DNA of 64,000 bases, taken from contig NZ_JPVZ01000004.1 of the NCBI RefSeq assembly GCF_001662875.1, positions 62,001 through 126,000 of the forward strand, in the 5' to 3' direction. The notes below the pieces were generated by a model. The model made no database searches and had not been told where the DNA came from. It worked only from the letters and a program-made list of their open reading frames with translations. Both the position numbers and the translations under genes were made by a program. Numbering within the stretch: position 1 is the first letter of the stretch; every line of letters starts with the position of its first letter. This DNA comes from Thalassospira tepidiphila MCCC 1A03514. GTDB taxonomy: Bacteria > Pseudomonadota > Alphaproteobacteria > Rhodospirillales > Thalassospiraceae. Positions 1 through 9,840 of this stretch are shown piece by piece.

Positions 1-192
1 TAACGCCAATCTCGCAGGTAGCACGTTTGTGATTTGCGAATTCTCCAACTTCGTCGAAAATGGAAATTAGATGGAGATCAGGATGCAGCGCGACATGCTG
101 GTCCCTGATTCAGGCTGACAGTTCAATCCGGATAATCAGATATTCGTCACCAGCACGCCCCAAAATCTGATGTGTAATTTCACAAGGATCGC
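1..192. other. No confident gene; possible 3' tail of an upstream gene
   Basis: A reading frame entering from the left edge runs from base 2 to a TAG at 68-70 and could be the last 22 codons of a truncated gene. A frame that short can also be open by chance. The rest of the stretch is the leader of the hydrolase gene at 193 and shows no clear promoter. Confidence 0.3.
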
Positions 193-1083
193 ATGATGGA
201 ACGTTTGACTGCCAAGGATTTTTCTCCGGAGCTTCTCGAACTTTATGATTTCTATGCCCACGGCATGATTGATCGCCGTGAGTTTCTTGATCGTGCGGGC
301 CGATATGCGGTTGGTGGAATGACCGCCCTTGCGATCCTTAATGCCATGAGCCCAAACTATGCCATGGCTCATCAGGTCGACTTTACCGATCCCGATATTG
401 TTGCTGAATACATCATGTACCCGTCGCCCAACGGTCACGGTGAAGTGCGTGGCTATCTGGTCAAACCGGCCAATGTGACCAGCAAGGTACCCGGTGTTGT
501 GGTCGTGCATGAGAACCGGGGTCTGAACCCCTATATCGAAGATGTCGCGCGGCGTGTGGCCAAGGCAGGCTTTGTCGCACTTGCCCCGGATGGATTGACA
601 TCGGTTGGAGGCTACCCCGGCAATGACGACAAGGGCCGTGAATTGCAACGCACAGTCGACCCAACCAAGCTGATGAACGACTTTTTTGCCGCCATTGAGT
701 TCCTCGCCGCCCACGAGGCCACCACGGAAAAAATCGGTATCACTGGCTTCTGCTATGGTGGCGGTGTCTCCAATGCCGCCGCAGTTGCCTATCCGGAATT
801 GGGGGCCGCCGTTCCGTTCTATGGTCGTCAGCCCGCGGTCGAGGATGTCCCCCGTATTCAGGCACCGATCCTGTTGCAATACGGTGAACTTGATGAGCGT
901 ATCAATGCCGGATGGCCTGTCTACGAAGAGGCATTAAAGGCCAATGACAAGGTCTATGAGGCCTATATATATCCGGGCGCCAACCATGGCTTCCATAACG
1001 ATTCCACACCACGTTATGACAAGGACGCAGCCGAACTGGCATGGCAACGCACCATTGACTGGTTCAACAAATACCTGTCCTAA
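193..1083 (+). CDS. Dienelactone hydrolase-family alpha/beta hydrolase with Tat-like leader
   Basis: Alpha/beta hydrolase of the dienelactone hydrolase (carboxymethylenebutenolidase, YghX-like) family, 296 residues. The nucleophile elbow GFCYGGG places the catalytic cysteine near residue 187. Asp near 234 (YGELDER) and His near 265 (ANHGFH) complete a Cys-Asp-His triad. Residues 27-59 look like an internal Tat signal: DRREFLDRAG, then a hydrophobic stretch and an AMA cleavage site, so the enzyme may be exported. This would be unusual for a cytoplasmic beta-ketoadipate enzyme. An AAGGA ribosome site precedes two adjacent ATGs at 193 and 196, and the second is better spaced. The gene stands alone, convergent with hutC. 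The substrate is unknown; the family hydrolyses lactones and esters. Confidence 0.85.
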   Translation: MMERLTAKDFSPELLELYDFYAHGMIDRREFLDRAGRYAVGGMTALAILNAMSPNYAMAHQVDFTDPDIVAEYIMYPSPNGHGEVRGYLVKPANVTSKVPGVVVVHENRGLNPYIEDVARRVAKAGFVALAPDGLTSVGGYPGNDDKGRELQRTVDPTKLMNDFFAAIEFLAAHEATTEKIGITGFCYGGGVSNAAAVAYPELGAAVPFYGRQPAVEDVPRIQAPILLQYGELDERINAGWPVYEEALKANDKVYEAYIYPGANHGFHNDSTPRYDKDAAELAWQRTIDWFNKYLS

Positions 1084-1106
1084 AGCATTTTGCCTTTAAT
1101 CTGCAT

Positions 1107-1154
1107 AAAAGGGCTAGCCGGACGTGTTTCACGACAAACCGGCTCGCCCTTTTT
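1107..1154. terminator. Bidirectional terminator between hydrolase gene and hutC
   Basis: A long stem (AAAAGGGC and GCCGG pairing with CCGGC and GCCCTTTT, each arm interrupted by 2 nt) sits between the convergent ends of the hydrolase gene and hutC. The T-run follows on the + strand, and A-residues on the left give U-residues for the - strand transcript, so it can serve both genes. Confidence 0.75.
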
Positions 1155-1164
1155 GGATTTAAAA

Positions 1165-1866
1165 TCAGATCGCAGAATGTTTGCGATAGCCCGGTGCAAA
1201 CAGAAGTCTGGCCGATGTGATGCCGGTCTGGTTTTCCCAGGTGGTACGTTCCATAAGAAAAAGCGATGTGCCGGGATCGGTGCGCAGCACCTTGGCCTCT
1301 GCCGCGCTGGCATTGACCGCGGAGAAATAGATATCGCCGCGCGTGTAGGGCGCATGCAACACCAGCCATTCATTGGCGCTGATTTTTTCAAGATCGGCAT
1401 CAAGGATCGTCGGGGTTGCGGCAATCGACACCCAGCGATCCTCAAACATGAACGGCTTGCCATCGGCCAGATGGAGCGAGGTGATATGCAGCATATCGCT
1501 TTCGGCGGTGACGCCCAGATTGGCGCAGATTTCGGGCGGCGGGGTGCGCCGTTCGCTAAACAGCAGGCCATAGGCATATTTCTGCCCGCGCCCTTCGATC
1601 TCAAGCCGGATGACCGGAATATCAAGCTTGGCCCGCCGCACCGGGTGGGCCGCCACCCGCGTGCCCGCCTTGCGCCGGCGATCGAGGAACCCTTCGGATG
1701 CCAGTTCACGCAGCGCACGGTTCACGGTGGCACGCGCACAGCCAAGTTGCTCGGCAAGTTCGACTTCCTTGGGGATCAGGTCGCCGGGTTTCCACTCACG
1801 GGTATGAATGCGGCGCAAAACCTCGTCATGGACGGATTGCCAGCTTTGCTGTTCCAGGCTGTTCAC
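1165..1866 (-). CDS. hutC: GntR-family histidine utilisation repressor HutC
   Basis: Transcription repressor of the GntR/HutC subfamily, 233 residues. An N-terminal winged helix-turn-helix (about 8-75, including PKEVELAEQLGCARATVNRALREL) precedes a C-terminal UTRA ligand-binding domain (about 95-230). In characterised systems HutC releases DNA when urocanate binds. The GTG start overlaps the hutF stop codon in a GTGA, so the two genes are translationally coupled and transcribed leftward together. The likely target is the palindrome in the hutF-hutI divergent promoter, which would make this gene autoregulated. Its position inside a full hut cluster supports the name. Confidence 0.92.
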   Translation of the reverse strand: MNSLEQQSWQSVHDEVLRRIHTREWKPGDLIPKEVELAEQLGCARATVNRALRELASEGFLDRRRKAGTRVAAHPVRRAKLDIPVIRLEIEGRGQKYAYGLLFSERRTPPPEICANLGVTAESDMLHITSLHLADGKPFMFEDRWVSIAATPTILDADLEKISANEWLVLHAPYTRGDIYFSAVNASAAEAKVLRTDPGTSLFLMERTTWENQTGITSARLLFAPGYRKHSAI

Positions 1867-3236
1867 ACTGCTTCCTTGAGTTGTTCCATCACCTTGCGAT
1901 ACCGGCTCGTGATCGCGTCATGGGCGATGTGGCGGCCCTCGGTCACAACATGGCGACCGGCCGACCAGACATCACGCACCATGCGATCATCTCCGGCAAA
2001 GATATATGTATCGAGGATCGTATCGCCTGTCCGACCGACCAGGTCAACCGCCGAACCATCAAGGGCCATCAAATCGGCCAGTGCGCCAACTTCAATCCGG
2101 CCTGAATCGCGCCCGGCGGCCTGTGCCCCGCCCTTGGCCGCTGCGTCATAAATGCGCCGTGCGGTCGATTTTTGTTCGGTCGCCAAAGCCGCGCGGGAGT
2201 TATCACGCAGGCGCTGGCTGTATTCCAGGGTTCGCAATTCTTCCGAGAGCGAAATACGGATATTGGAATCCGATCCCACACCAATCACACCCCCGGCATT
2301 GAGATAACGAACGCCATCAAAGATACCATCGCCCAGACTGCTTTCGGTGATCGGGCAGAGACCGGCCACCGCACCGGTTTTAGCCAGCTCAAGCGTTTCG
2401 TGTTCTTCCATCTGGGTACAGTGGATCAAACACCAGTTCGCATTCACATCGGCATTTTCAAGCAACCATTCCGTCGGGCGCTTGCCCCAGCTTTCGCGCA
2501 CTTCATCCACCTCGGCCAGTTGTTCGGCCAGATGCATGTGGATCGGGCCATCTTTCGACAGCAGGCTTGTAGCAAGCAAATCTTCGCGACCAACGGCACG
2601 CAGGGAATGCGGCGCAACCCCCATCACCGTATCGGCGGGCAGGTTTTTGATCGCGCAAACGGATTCCTCATACAACTTGGTGAACTGGTCGGGATCATTG
2701 CCGAAACGGATCTGACCCGGGCCGAGCGGGCGCTTGTCACAGCCGCCATATTGATAATGCACGGGCAGAAGCGTCAGGCCGATGCCGGTGATTTCGGTGG
2801 CCGCCGCAATACGTTCGGCCATCTCGGCGATATTGTCATACAAATGCCCGCCGGGGCGATGATGCAGGTAATGGAACTCTGTATTGTTGGCATACCCGGC
2901 TTCCAGCATTTCCATCTGAACGAAGGCTGCTATCGCCTCGACATGGTCCGGGGTCAGCTGATCGAGGAAGCGGAACATTAACTGCCGCCAGGTCCAGAAG
3001 GTATCGCGCGGGTCGGGGCCGCGCCGTTCCGTCAGGCCAGCCATCGAGCGCTGAAACGCGTGGCTATGCAGGTTTGAAATCGCCGGAAGAAGGATATCGG
3101 TTTTGCTGGTGGCATCGGATGGCGCAGCAGAATCGGCCTGAATCGCAGCAATTCTGCCATTCTCATCGATCTCGATCCGGACATTGCTTTGCCAACCCGC
3201 CGTCGTAAGTGCCTGATTTGCCCAAAGAACCTTCAT
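1863..3236 (-). CDS. hutF: Formimidoylglutamate deiminase HutF
   Basis: Cytoplasmic metal-dependent amidohydrolase, 457 residues, converting N-formimino-L-glutamate and water to N-formyl-L-glutamate and ammonia (step four of the five-step histidine route). The metal-binding motif NLHSHAFQRSMAGL lies near residue 60, and further His/Asp motifs include VHYQYGG, HLAEQ and GVGSDSN. The open frame extends 37 codons further upstream. I chose the ATG at 3236 because it follows a GGTAGAGGCA ribosome site and gives the family's usual N-terminus (MKVLWANQAL). The longer version would run through the hut operator. It is first in the leftward hutF-hutC unit and pairs with hutG, so the route releases formate and two ammonia rather than formamide. 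Confidence 0.93.
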   Translation of the reverse strand: MKVLWANQALTTAGWQSNVRIEIDENGRIAAIQADSAAPSDATSKTDILLPAISNLHSHAFQRSMAGLTERRGPDPRDTFWTWRQLMFRFLDQLTPDHVEAIAAFVQMEMLEAGYANNTEFHYLHHRPGGHLYDNIAEMAERIAAATEITGIGLTLLPVHYQYGGCDKRPLGPGQIRFGNDPDQFTKLYEESVCAIKNLPADTVMGVAPHSLRAVGREDLLATSLLSKDGPIHMHLAEQLAEVDEVRESWGKRPTEWLLENADVNANWCLIHCTQMEEHETLELAKTGAVAGLCPITESSLGDGIFDGVRYLNAGGVIGVGSDSNIRISLSEELRTLEYSQRLRDNSRAALATEQKSTARRIYDAAAKGGAQAAGRDSGRIEVGALADLMALDGSAVDLVGRTGDTILDTYIFAGDDRMVRDVWSAGRHVVTEGRHIAHDAITSRYRKVMEQLKEAV

Positions 3237-3250
3237 TGCCTCTACCCGTC

Positions 3251-3281
3251 TTGACAGAAATATTATGTACGTACATATTAT
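3251..3281. promoter_or_regulatory. Divergent hut promoter with HutC-type operator
   Basis: The 82-bp gap between hutF and hutI contains the perfect 12-bp palindrome ATGTACGTACAT (3265-3276). Allowing one mismatch per arm it extends to about 20 bp (3261-3280). On the + strand TTGACA at 3251-3256 and TATTAT at 3276-3281 resemble -35 and -10 boxes with a 19-bp spacer, so the palindrome would lie between them. GntR/HutC proteins favour GTAC/GTAT-centred palindromes. Binding by this HutC is inferred. Confidence 0.72.
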
Positions 3282-3318
3282 CTTTAATAACAAACTTATC
3301 AAGGGGTGATGCTTCGCG

Positions 3319-4521
3319 ATGCTGCTTCGAAACGCAAAAATCGTCACGATTGGGGATCAGGACAGTTATGGCCTGATCGAGTGCGGCGCGATTGCCATCA
3401 AGGACGGCCTGATCGATTGGGTCGGTGCCGATGACGCCATCCCGGCAGCCTACCTTGACGGTCCAGTGCGTAACCTTGAAGGTCGCCTGATCACCCCGGC
3501 CCTGATTGATTGCCACACCCATGTTGTCCATGGCGGCGACCGTGCGGTTGAGTTTGAAATGCGCCTGAAGGGTGCAAGCTATGAAGAAGTCGCGCGTGCT
3601 GGCGGCGGCATTGTTTCGACCGTGAAGGCGACCCGTGAAGCATCGATTGAGGATCTTTTGACATCCGCCCTGCCGCGCGTGGACGCGCTGCTGGCCGAAG
3701 GCGTGTCGGTGATCGAGGTCAAGTCGGGTTACGGCCTTGATCGCGACACCGAGCTTAACATGCTGCGCGCAGCCCGGATGATTAGCGCCCATCGTAATGT
3801 GCGGATCAAAACCACCTTCCTTGGTGCCCATGCGGTGCCGGTTGAATATAAAGACGATCCGGACGGCTATATTGATGAGGTCTGCATTCCGACCCTGAAA
3901 GCTGCCCACGCTGAAGGTCTGGTTGATGCGGTTGACGGGTTCTGCGAAGGCATTGCCTTTAACACTGATCAGATCAAACGCGTGTTTGACGCTGCCCGCG
4001 AGCTTGGCATTCCGGTCAAACTCCATGCCGAACAGCTATCAAACATCGGCGGCACCAAACTGGCCGCCGAATATGGGGCGATTTCGGTCGATCACATCGA
4101 ATACGCCACTGAAGAAGACGCCATCGTCATGGCCAAGGCTGGCTCCGTCGCGGTGCTGCTGCCCGGTGCGTTTTACACCCTGCATGAAACCCAGTTGCCG
4201 CCGATTGACGCATTCCGCAAGCACGGCGTGCCGATGGCGATTGCGACCGACTGCAATCCCGGCTCTTCGCCGCTGGCATCGATCCTTTTGACCATGAACA
4301 TGTCCTGCACGCTGTTCCGCCTGACGCCTGAAGAGGCACTTGTTGGCGCGACTGCCCATGCGGCGCGCGCCCTTGGCCTGTCGGATACCGGTCGGATCAA
4401 GGTAGGCCTGCGGGCTGATCTTGCCATCTGGAATGCCAAACACCCGGCCGAGCTTGCATACCGCATCGGGTTCAACCCGCTGTTCGAAAGCATTGTTGGC
4501 GGTGAAAGCATCGCCGCCTGA
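3319..4521 (+). CDS. hutI: Imidazolonepropionase HutI
   Basis: Amidohydrolase-superfamily enzyme, 400 residues, opening the ring of 4-imidazolone-5-propanoate to give N-formimino-L-glutamate (step three of histidine breakdown). Diagnostic features are the metal site [17 protein letters not shown] near residue 65, the EVKSGYGLD segment, KLHAEQLS, and TDCNPGSSP. Length is normal for the family (about 400). It is the first gene of the rightward unit hutI-hutH-hutG-hutU and starts 82 bp from hutF across the shared operator. About 50 bp separate it from hutH. Confidence 0.95.
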   Translation: MLLRNAKIVTIGDQDSYGLIECGAIAIKDGLIDWVGADDAIPAAYLDGPVRNLEGRLITPALIDCHTHVVHGGDRAVEFEMRLKGASYEEVARAGGGIVSTVKATREASIEDLLTSALPRVDALLAEGVSVIEVKSGYGLDRDTELNMLRAARMISAHRNVRIKTTFLGAHAVPVEYKDDPDGYIDEVCIPTLKAAHAEGLVDAVDGFCEGIAFNTDQIKRVFDAARELGIPVKLHAEQLSNIGGTKLAAEYGAISVDHIEYATEEDAIVMAKAGSVAVLLPGAFYTLHETQLPPIDAFRKHGVPMAIATDCNPGSSPLASILLTMNMSCTLFRLTPEEALVGATAHAARALGLSDTGRIKVGLRADLAIWNAKHPAELAYRIGFNPLFESIVGGESIAA

Positions 4522-4572
4522 GCCCAAAGATAACCGCGCCACCGCATCAACATGTGCCCTTGAGGATAGATT

Positions 4573-6114
4573 ATGACTGTCACCCTTATCCCCGCTTCGG
4601 TCAAACTGGCAGAGCTTGAACGCATCTGGCGTGATCAGGTCGCAGTCAAACTCGATCCCGCAGCCCGCGACGGTGTTGAAGCGGCGCACGCAATGGTGCG
4701 CAAGGCCGCCGACGGCAGCGATGCGGTATATGGCGTGAATACCGGATTTGGCAAACTGGCCTCGGTCAAGATTGCCCCGGAAGATACCGAAACCCTGCAA
4801 CGCAACCTGATCCTCAGCCATTGCTGTGGCGTGGGCGAGCCGCTTGATATCGCGACCACCCGTTTGATGATGGCGTTGAAATTACTGTCGCTTGGGCGCG
4901 GCGCATCAGGTGTGCGTTGGGATCTGATCGAACTGATCGAAGGCATGCTGGCCAAGAGTGTTACCCCCGTCGTCCCGTCGCAAGGATCGGTTGGCGCATC
5001 GGGCGATCTGGCCCCGCTGGCGCATATGGCTGCGGTCATGATCGGCGCGGGCGATGCCATCTATGAAGGTAAAACCCTTCCGGGTGGTGAGGCACTTGCG
5101 AAGGCGGGCCTGACGCCGGTGGTGCTGGGCCCGAAAGAGGGTCTGGCGCTGATTAACGGTACGCAGTTTTCAACCGCCTGCGCGCTGGCCGGGCTATTTT
5201 CGGCCTGGCGCAATGCGGCGAGTTCGATTGTGACATCGTCGCTTTCGACCGATGCGATCATGGGTTCGACCGCCCCGCTGGTCGATGAAATCCATACGCT
5301 TCGCGGGCATCCGGGCCAGATCAATGTCGCACGTGCAATGCGCGATCTGATGACCGGATCGGAAATCCGCGAAAGCCACCGCGAAGGCGATACCCGCGTT
5401 CAGGACCCCTATTGCATCCGTTGCCAACCGCAAGTCACCGGGGCGGCGATGGATTTGCTACGCTTTGCCGGCCAGACGCTTGAGATCGAAGCCAATGCCG
5501 TGACCGACAACCCGCTGGTTCTGAAAGAAGACGGCCGCATTGTTTCGGGCGGGAACTTCCACGCCGAGCCGGTGGCGTTTGCCGCCGATCAGATCGCGCT
5601 TGCGGTTGCCGAGATCGGGGCGATTGCCCAACGCCGTGTTGCATTGATGGTCGATCCGACCCTGTCGCACGATTTGCCGCCGTTCCTGACGCCGGAGCCC
5701 GGCCTGAATTCCGGTCTGATGATTGCCGAGGTCACCACTGCCGCACTCATGAGTGAAAACAAACATCTGGCCAACCCGTGTTCGACCGACAGCACGCCGA
5801 CCAGTGCCAATCAGGAAGACCACGTGTCGATGGCGGCCCACGGCGCGCGGCGACTGGCGCGGATGAATGCCAACCTTTCCTACATCCTTGGGGTCGAGCT
5901 GATCTGTGCAGCACAGGGTGTTGAATTCCGTGCCCCGCTTAAGACCAGCCCGGGGCTGCTCAATGTTTTGAAATCGGTTCGTTCTGACATTCCGACCGTC
6001 AAGGAAGACCGTTACATGGCGCCGGATCTGGCGAAGGCCGCCGAACTTGTCACTGGCGGCACGCTTGTAGATGCCGCCAATCTTTCGGGCTTTGTCGTTG
6101 GGGAGGCAGCATAA
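4573..6114 (+). CDS. hutH: Histidine ammonia-lyase HutH
   Basis: Cytoplasmic lyase, 513 residues, deaminating L-histidine to trans-urocanate (first step). The Ala-Ser-Gly triad that cyclises into the MIO electrophile is at residues 142-144 in [14 protein letters not shown]. Family blocks [23 protein letters not shown] and [17 protein letters not shown] are intact. A GAGGATA ribosome site lies just before the ATG. HutG follows after 2 bp, so the two are one transcript. Absence of the plant/fungal extension and linkage to hutU distinguish it from phenylalanine or tyrosine lyases. Confidence 0.96.
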   Translation: MTVTLIPASVKLAELERIWRDQVAVKLDPAARDGVEAAHAMVRKAADGSDAVYGVNTGFGKLASVKIAPEDTETLQRNLILSHCCGVGEPLDIATTRLMMALKLLSLGRGASGVRWDLIELIEGMLAKSVTPVVPSQGSVGASGDLAPLAHMAAVMIGAGDAIYEGKTLPGGEALAKAGLTPVVLGPKEGLALINGTQFSTACALAGLFSAWRNAASSIVTSSLSTDAIMGSTAPLVDEIHTLRGHPGQINVARAMRDLMTGSEIRESHREGDTRVQDPYCIRCQPQVTGAAMDLLRFAGQTLEIEANAVTDNPLVLKEDGRIVSGGNFHAEPVAFAADQIALAVAEIGAIAQRRVALMVDPTLSHDLPPFLTPEPGLNSGLMIAEVTTAALMSENKHLANPCSTDSTPTSANQEDHVSMAAHGARRLARMNANLSYILGVELICAAQGVEFRAPLKTSPGLLNVLKSVRSDIPTVKEDRYMAPDLAKAAELVTGGTLVDAANLSGFVVGEAA

Positions 6115-6116
6115 CC

Positions 6117-6920
6117 ATGACCGATCCGGTTGAAATCAAACGCGGTGATGGTCCCATTGTCCTGGGACTGCCCCATACGGGCACTTATGTGCCGGGTGAC
6201 ATTGCCGCGAAACTGAATGATCGTGGCCGTGAACTGGCTGATACCGATTGGCATATTCACACCCTTTATGACGGGTTGCTTGATGGTGTGACGACGGTGC
6301 GTGCGACGTTTCATCGTTATGTGATTGATGCCAACCGCGACCCCGAAGGTGTCAGCCTCTATCCCGGTCAGAACACCACCACCCTTGTGCCGCTGACCGA
6401 TTTTGACGGCGAGAATATATGGGACGTGGCACCGACCGAAGACGACATCGCCTATCGGGCCGCAACATTTCATGCGCCGTATCATAAGGCACTGGCGGCC
6501 GAGCTTGAGCGCGTGCGCGCCAAACACGGTGTGGCGATCCTCTATGATTGCCATTCGATCCGCTCAAACATTCCGTTCCTGTTTGACGGCACATTGCCGG
6601 ACTTCAATATCGGCACCAATCTGGGCGCGACATGCGATCCGATGATCGAGACGCTGACATCCGAAATCTGTTCGCAGGCCCAAGGATACAGCGCGGTTCT
6701 GAACGGTCGTTTCAAAGGCGGCTGGACCACCCGCCATTATGGCCGCCCGGAAATCAATCAACACGCCATCCAGATGGAACTGGCGCAATCCAACTATCTG
6801 ACGGCCGAGGAAGCCCCTTGGTCCTATGACGAAAGCCGTGCAGCAAAATTGCGCACGCATCTTACTGAAATCCTGAAGACACTGGCCGATTTGGCCCCAG
6901 CACTAAGAGGCAAGTCATGA
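6117..6920 (+). CDS. hutG: N-formylglutamate deformylase HutG
   Basis: N-formylglutamate amidohydrolase, 267 residues, hydrolysing N-formyl-L-glutamate to L-glutamate and formate (last step). Seen in the sequence: [10 protein letters not shown] near the N-terminus, [24 protein letters not shown], and the metal-site segment [12 protein letters not shown]. Length agrees with the family (about 265). It starts 2 bp after hutH and its stop overlaps the hutU start (ATGA). Presence of both hutF and hutG shows the five-step pathway. Confidence 0.94.
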   Translation: MTDPVEIKRGDGPIVLGLPHTGTYVPGDIAAKLNDRGRELADTDWHIHTLYDGLLDGVTTVRATFHRYVIDANRDPEGVSLYPGQNTTTLVPLTDFDGENIWDVAPTEDDIAYRAATFHAPYHKALAAELERVRAKHGVAILYDCHSIRSNIPFLFDGTLPDFNIGTNLGATCDPMIETLTSEICSQAQGYSAVLNGRFKGGWTTRHYGRPEINQHAIQMELAQSNYLTAEEAPWSYDESRAAKLRTHLTEILKTLADLAPALRGKS

Positions 6921-8593
6921 CCAACAATCCGCGTCACAACCAGCGTGATATCTATCCCGACACCGGAAGCAAGATTTCGGCGAAAAGCTGGCTGACCGAA
7001 GCGCCGATGCGCATGTTGATGAACAACCTGCATCCCGATGTTGCCGAAAACCCGCATGAGCTGGTTGTCTATGGTGGCATTGGCCGAGCAGCGCGCACCT
7101 GGAAGGATTTCGATCAGATAGTTGCCAGCCTGAAGGAACTTGAAGATGACCAGACCCTTCTGGTGCAGTCGGGCAAGCCGGTTGGTGTGTTCCGCACGCA
7201 TAAGGACGCGCCGCGCGTTCTGATCGCGAACTCCAACCTTGTGCCGCATTGGGCCAACTGGGACCATTTCAACGAACTCGATAAAAAAGGTCTGGCGATG
7301 TATGGCCAGATGACGGCGGGTTCGTGGATCTATATCGGGTCACAGGGCATCGTTCAGGGCACCTATGAAACCTTTGTCGAGGCGGGCCGCCAGCATTATG
7401 ACGGCGACCTTACGGGCAAGTGGATTCTGACCGGTGGCCTTGGCGGCATGGGTGGCGCACAGCCGTTGGCGGCTGTGATGGCCGGTGCATGCTGTTTGGC
7501 TGTTGAGTGCGATGAAACCCGTGCGGATTTCCGCCTGCGGACCCGTTATGTCGATGAGAAAACCCATTCGCTGGATGAAGCGCTTGAAATGATCGAGCGC
7601 TGGACCAAAGCAGGCGAAGCCAAGTCCGTTGCCCTGATCGGCAATGCGGCGGATGTGTTCCCGGAACTGGTCAAGCGCGGCGTTCGCCCGGACATCGTGA
7701 CTGATCAGACATCGGCACATGACCCGGTGCATGGATACCTTCCGCAGGGTTGGACCGTTGCCGAATGGCGCGAAAAACAGGAATCTGATCCCAAGGCTGT
7801 TTCCAAGGCCGCCCGCGCATCAATGCGCGTTCAGGTCGAAGCCATGGTTGCCTTCCACGAGGCGGGTATCCCGACGGTCGATTATGGCAACAACATCCGT
7901 CAGATGGCGCTTGAAGAAGGGTTCGAGAACGCATTTGCTTTCCCGGGCTTTGTTCCTGCCTATATCCGCCCGCTGTTCTGCAAGGGCATTGGTCCGTTCC
8001 GTTGGGCGGCCCTTTCGGGTGATCCCGAGGACATCTACAAGACCGACCAGAAGGTCAAGGAACTGATCCCCGATGATCCGCACCTGCATAACTGGCTGGA
8101 CATGGCGCGCGAACGCATTTCGTTCCAGGGCCTGCCGGCGCGTATTTGCTGGGTCGGTCTGGGACAGCGCCACCGCCTGGGTATGGCGTTCAACGAAATG
8201 GTCAAGAATGGTGAACTGAAAGCCCCGGTCGTCATCGGGCGTGACCATCTTGACAGCGGTTCGGTTGCAAGCCCGAACCGCGAAACCGAAGCCATGAAAG
8301 ATGGCTCGGATGCGGTCAGTGACTGGCCGTTACTTAATGCGCTGCTCAATACGGCGTCCGGGGCAACCTGGGTATCGCTGCATCATGGCGGCGGTGTTGG
8401 AATGGGCTTCTCGCAGCATTCCGGCATGGTGATTTGTTGTGACGGCACAGAAGATGCCGCACGCAGGGTCGAACGCGTCCTTTGGAACGATCCGGCAACC
8501 GGTGTGATGCGTCATGCGGATGCAGGATATGACATCGCACTGGATTGCGCCCGGGAACACGGGCTGAACCTGCCCGGGATTCTCGGCAAGTAA
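6917..8593 (+). CDS. hutU: Urocanate hydratase HutU
   Basis: Urocanase, 558 residues, adding water to trans-urocanate to make 4-imidazolone-5-propanoate with tightly bound NAD+ (second step). Conserved segments include the N-terminal [13 protein letters not shown], the glycine-rich [27 protein letters not shown] and the C-terminal [15 protein letters not shown]. Full family length (about 555-560). It overlaps hutG by 4 bp and closes the recognisable hut genes. A 7-bp hairpin without T-run follows, and the next TRAP binding-protein gene begins 77 bp later on the same strand. Confidence 0.96.
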   Translation: MTNNPRHNQRDIYPDTGSKISAKSWLTEAPMRMLMNNLHPDVAENPHELVVYGGIGRAARTWKDFDQIVASLKELEDDQTLLVQSGKPVGVFRTHKDAPRVLIANSNLVPHWANWDHFNELDKKGLAMYGQMTAGSWIYIGSQGIVQGTYETFVEAGRQHYDGDLTGKWILTGGLGGMGGAQPLAAVMAGACCLAVECDETRADFRLRTRYVDEKTHSLDEALEMIERWTKAGEAKSVALIGNAADVFPELVKRGVRPDIVTDQTSAHDPVHGYLPQGWTVAEWREKQESDPKAVSKAARASMRVQVEAMVAFHEAGIPTVDYGNNIRQMALEEGFENAFAFPGFVPAYIRPLFCKGIGPFRWAALSGDPEDIYKTDQKVKELIPDDPHLHNWLDMARERISFQGLPARICWVGLGQRHRLGMAFNEMVKNGELKAPVVIGRDHLDSGSVASPNRETEAMKDGSDAVSDWPLLNALLNTASGATWVSLHHGGGVGMGFSQHSGMVICCDGTEDAARRVERVLWNDPATGVMRHADAGYDIALDCAREHGLNLPGILGK

Positions 8594-8609
8594 TTAAAAC
8601 TCACGCGTG

Positions 8610-8629
8610 GGGGCAGTGACGACTGCCCC
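8610..8629 (+). other. Hairpin between hutU and TRAP binding-protein gene
   Basis: GGGGCAG (8610-8616) pairs with CTGCCCC (8623-8629) around a 6-nt loop. No T-run follows, so it is more likely a 3'-end stabiliser or a weak attenuator than a full terminator. Read-through from hut into the transporter is possible. Confidence 0.45.
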
Positions 8630-8670
8630 TGCATCGCCCTATCAGGGTACAATCAAGGAGGCTTCTTAAC

Positions 8671-9765
8671 ATGAAAAGACGTGAATTTCTGACCGCCGGT
8701 GTTGCCGGCGCAGGTGCAGCGGCCGCTGCAACATTCGCAACCCCTGCCATCGCACAGGACAAGCGCCAGTGGAACATGGTGACCGCATGGCCGAAAAACC
8801 TGCCTGGGCCGGGTGTGGCTGCACAGAAGCTGGCAGACCGTATCACCACACTTTCGGGTGGTCGTCTTGAAGTCAAACTTCATGCGGCTGGCGAACTGGT
8901 TCCGGGCAATGGTGTGTTTGACGCCGTTGCCGAAGGTACGGCCGAGATTTATCACGCGGTTCCGGCATACTGGGGTTCGAAATCCAAAGGTATCCTTCTG
9001 TTTGGTTCGCAGCCGTTTGGCCTGCGTGCCGATGAACAGGTTGGCTGGCTGAACTATGGTGGCGGTCAGGAACTGTATGACGAAATCTATGGCCAGTTCG
9101 GTCTGAAGCCGTTCCTGTGCGGTAACTCCGGCCCGCAGTGGGCAGGTTGGTTCCGCAACGAAATCAACTCGGTCGATGACCTTAAGGGTCTTAAGTTCCG
9201 TACCACCGGTCTGGCATCGGAGATGTGCTCGAAACTTGGTATGGCGGTTCAGGCCATGGGCGGTCGTGACATGTTCCAGGCACTTCAGTCTGGTGCGCTT
9301 GATGCCGGTGAGTTCATTGGCCCGTGGAGCGACAGTGCGCTTGGCTTCTATCAGGTTGCCAAGAACTACTACTGGCCGGGTGTTGGTGAGCCGTCCTCAG
9401 CCGAGGAATGTGCGGTCAATGCCAAGGCCTATGCCGACCTTCCTGATGACCTGAAAGCCGTCGTCAAGTTCGCGGCAGACAGCCTTTATAACGAAGTCTG
9501 GACCGAGTACGAGACCAAGCATGCCATGGCCCTGAAACAGCTTGTCGCAGAACAGGATGTGAAGGTTCGCAAGCTTCCGGACGAAGTTGTTGAAGCCATG
9601 GCCAAAGCCGGTGCCGAGGTGATTGCGGAGCTTCGCGAAAGCGACGATGCACTGACCAAAAAGGTCACCGAAAGCTTTGTTGCCTATCGTGACCTGATCG
9701 GTGGTTACATGACCTATGCCGATAACGGTCAGATGAATGCACGCGCCAAAGCGCTTGGCTTCTGA
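8671..9765 (+). CDS. TRAP transporter substrate-binding protein, DctP/TakP type
   Basis: Periplasmic solute receptor of a TRAP transporter, 364 residues. The leader MKRREFLTAGVAGAG with an AIAQ cleavage site is a Tat-style signal ending near residue 29. The mature part resembles the TakP (2-oxo acid) branch: WPKNLPGPG, AGELVPGNGVFDAV, GWFRNEINSVDDLKGLKFR, and EFIGPWSDSALGFYQVAKNYYWPG. The arginine in GLKFR is the carboxylate-binding Arg of DctP proteins. A strong AAGGAGG ribosome site precedes the ATG. It directly follows hutU, so its ligand may be linked to histidine metabolism (histidine, urocanate or an organic acid), but the sequence does not show this. A terminator separates it from its permease genes. 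Confidence 0.88.
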   Translation: MKRREFLTAGVAGAGAAAAATFATPAIAQDKRQWNMVTAWPKNLPGPGVAAQKLADRITTLSGGRLEVKLHAAGELVPGNGVFDAVAEGTAEIYHAVPAYWGSKSKGILLFGSQPFGLRADEQVGWLNYGGGQELYDEIYGQFGLKPFLCGNSGPQWAGWFRNEINSVDDLKGLKFRTTGLASEMCSKLGMAVQAMGGRDMFQALQSGALDAGEFIGPWSDSALGFYQVAKNYYWPGVGEPSSAEECAVNAKAYADLPDDLKAVVKFAADSLYNEVWTEYETKHAMALKQLVAEQDVKVRKLPDEVVEAMAKAGAEVIAELRESDDALTKKVTESFVAYRDLIGGYMTYADNGQMNARAKALGF

Positions 9766-9776
9766 TAGACGTTATG

Positions 9777-9813
9777 ACCGGTGCCGGAAATATCCGGCAC
9801 CGGTTTCTTTTTT
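9777..9813 (+). terminator. Intra-operon intrinsic terminator after the binding-protein gene
   Basis: A perfect 12-bp stem (ACCGGTGCCGGA at 9777-9788 with TCCGGCACCGGT at 9793-9804), a 4-nt loop and a T-rich tail (TTCTTTTTT) make a textbook intrinsic terminator. It lies between the binding protein and the two permease genes, which would make receptor mRNA more abundant than permease mRNA. Confidence 0.9.
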
Positions 9814-9840
9814 CAGGCGTGCCTTTCACGGGGAGATGTC

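Noticed and set aside
1863..3347. Longer HutF start at 3347
   Set aside because: The extra 37 codons would be translated from the hut operator and the hutI start, and the family N-terminus begins at 3236.
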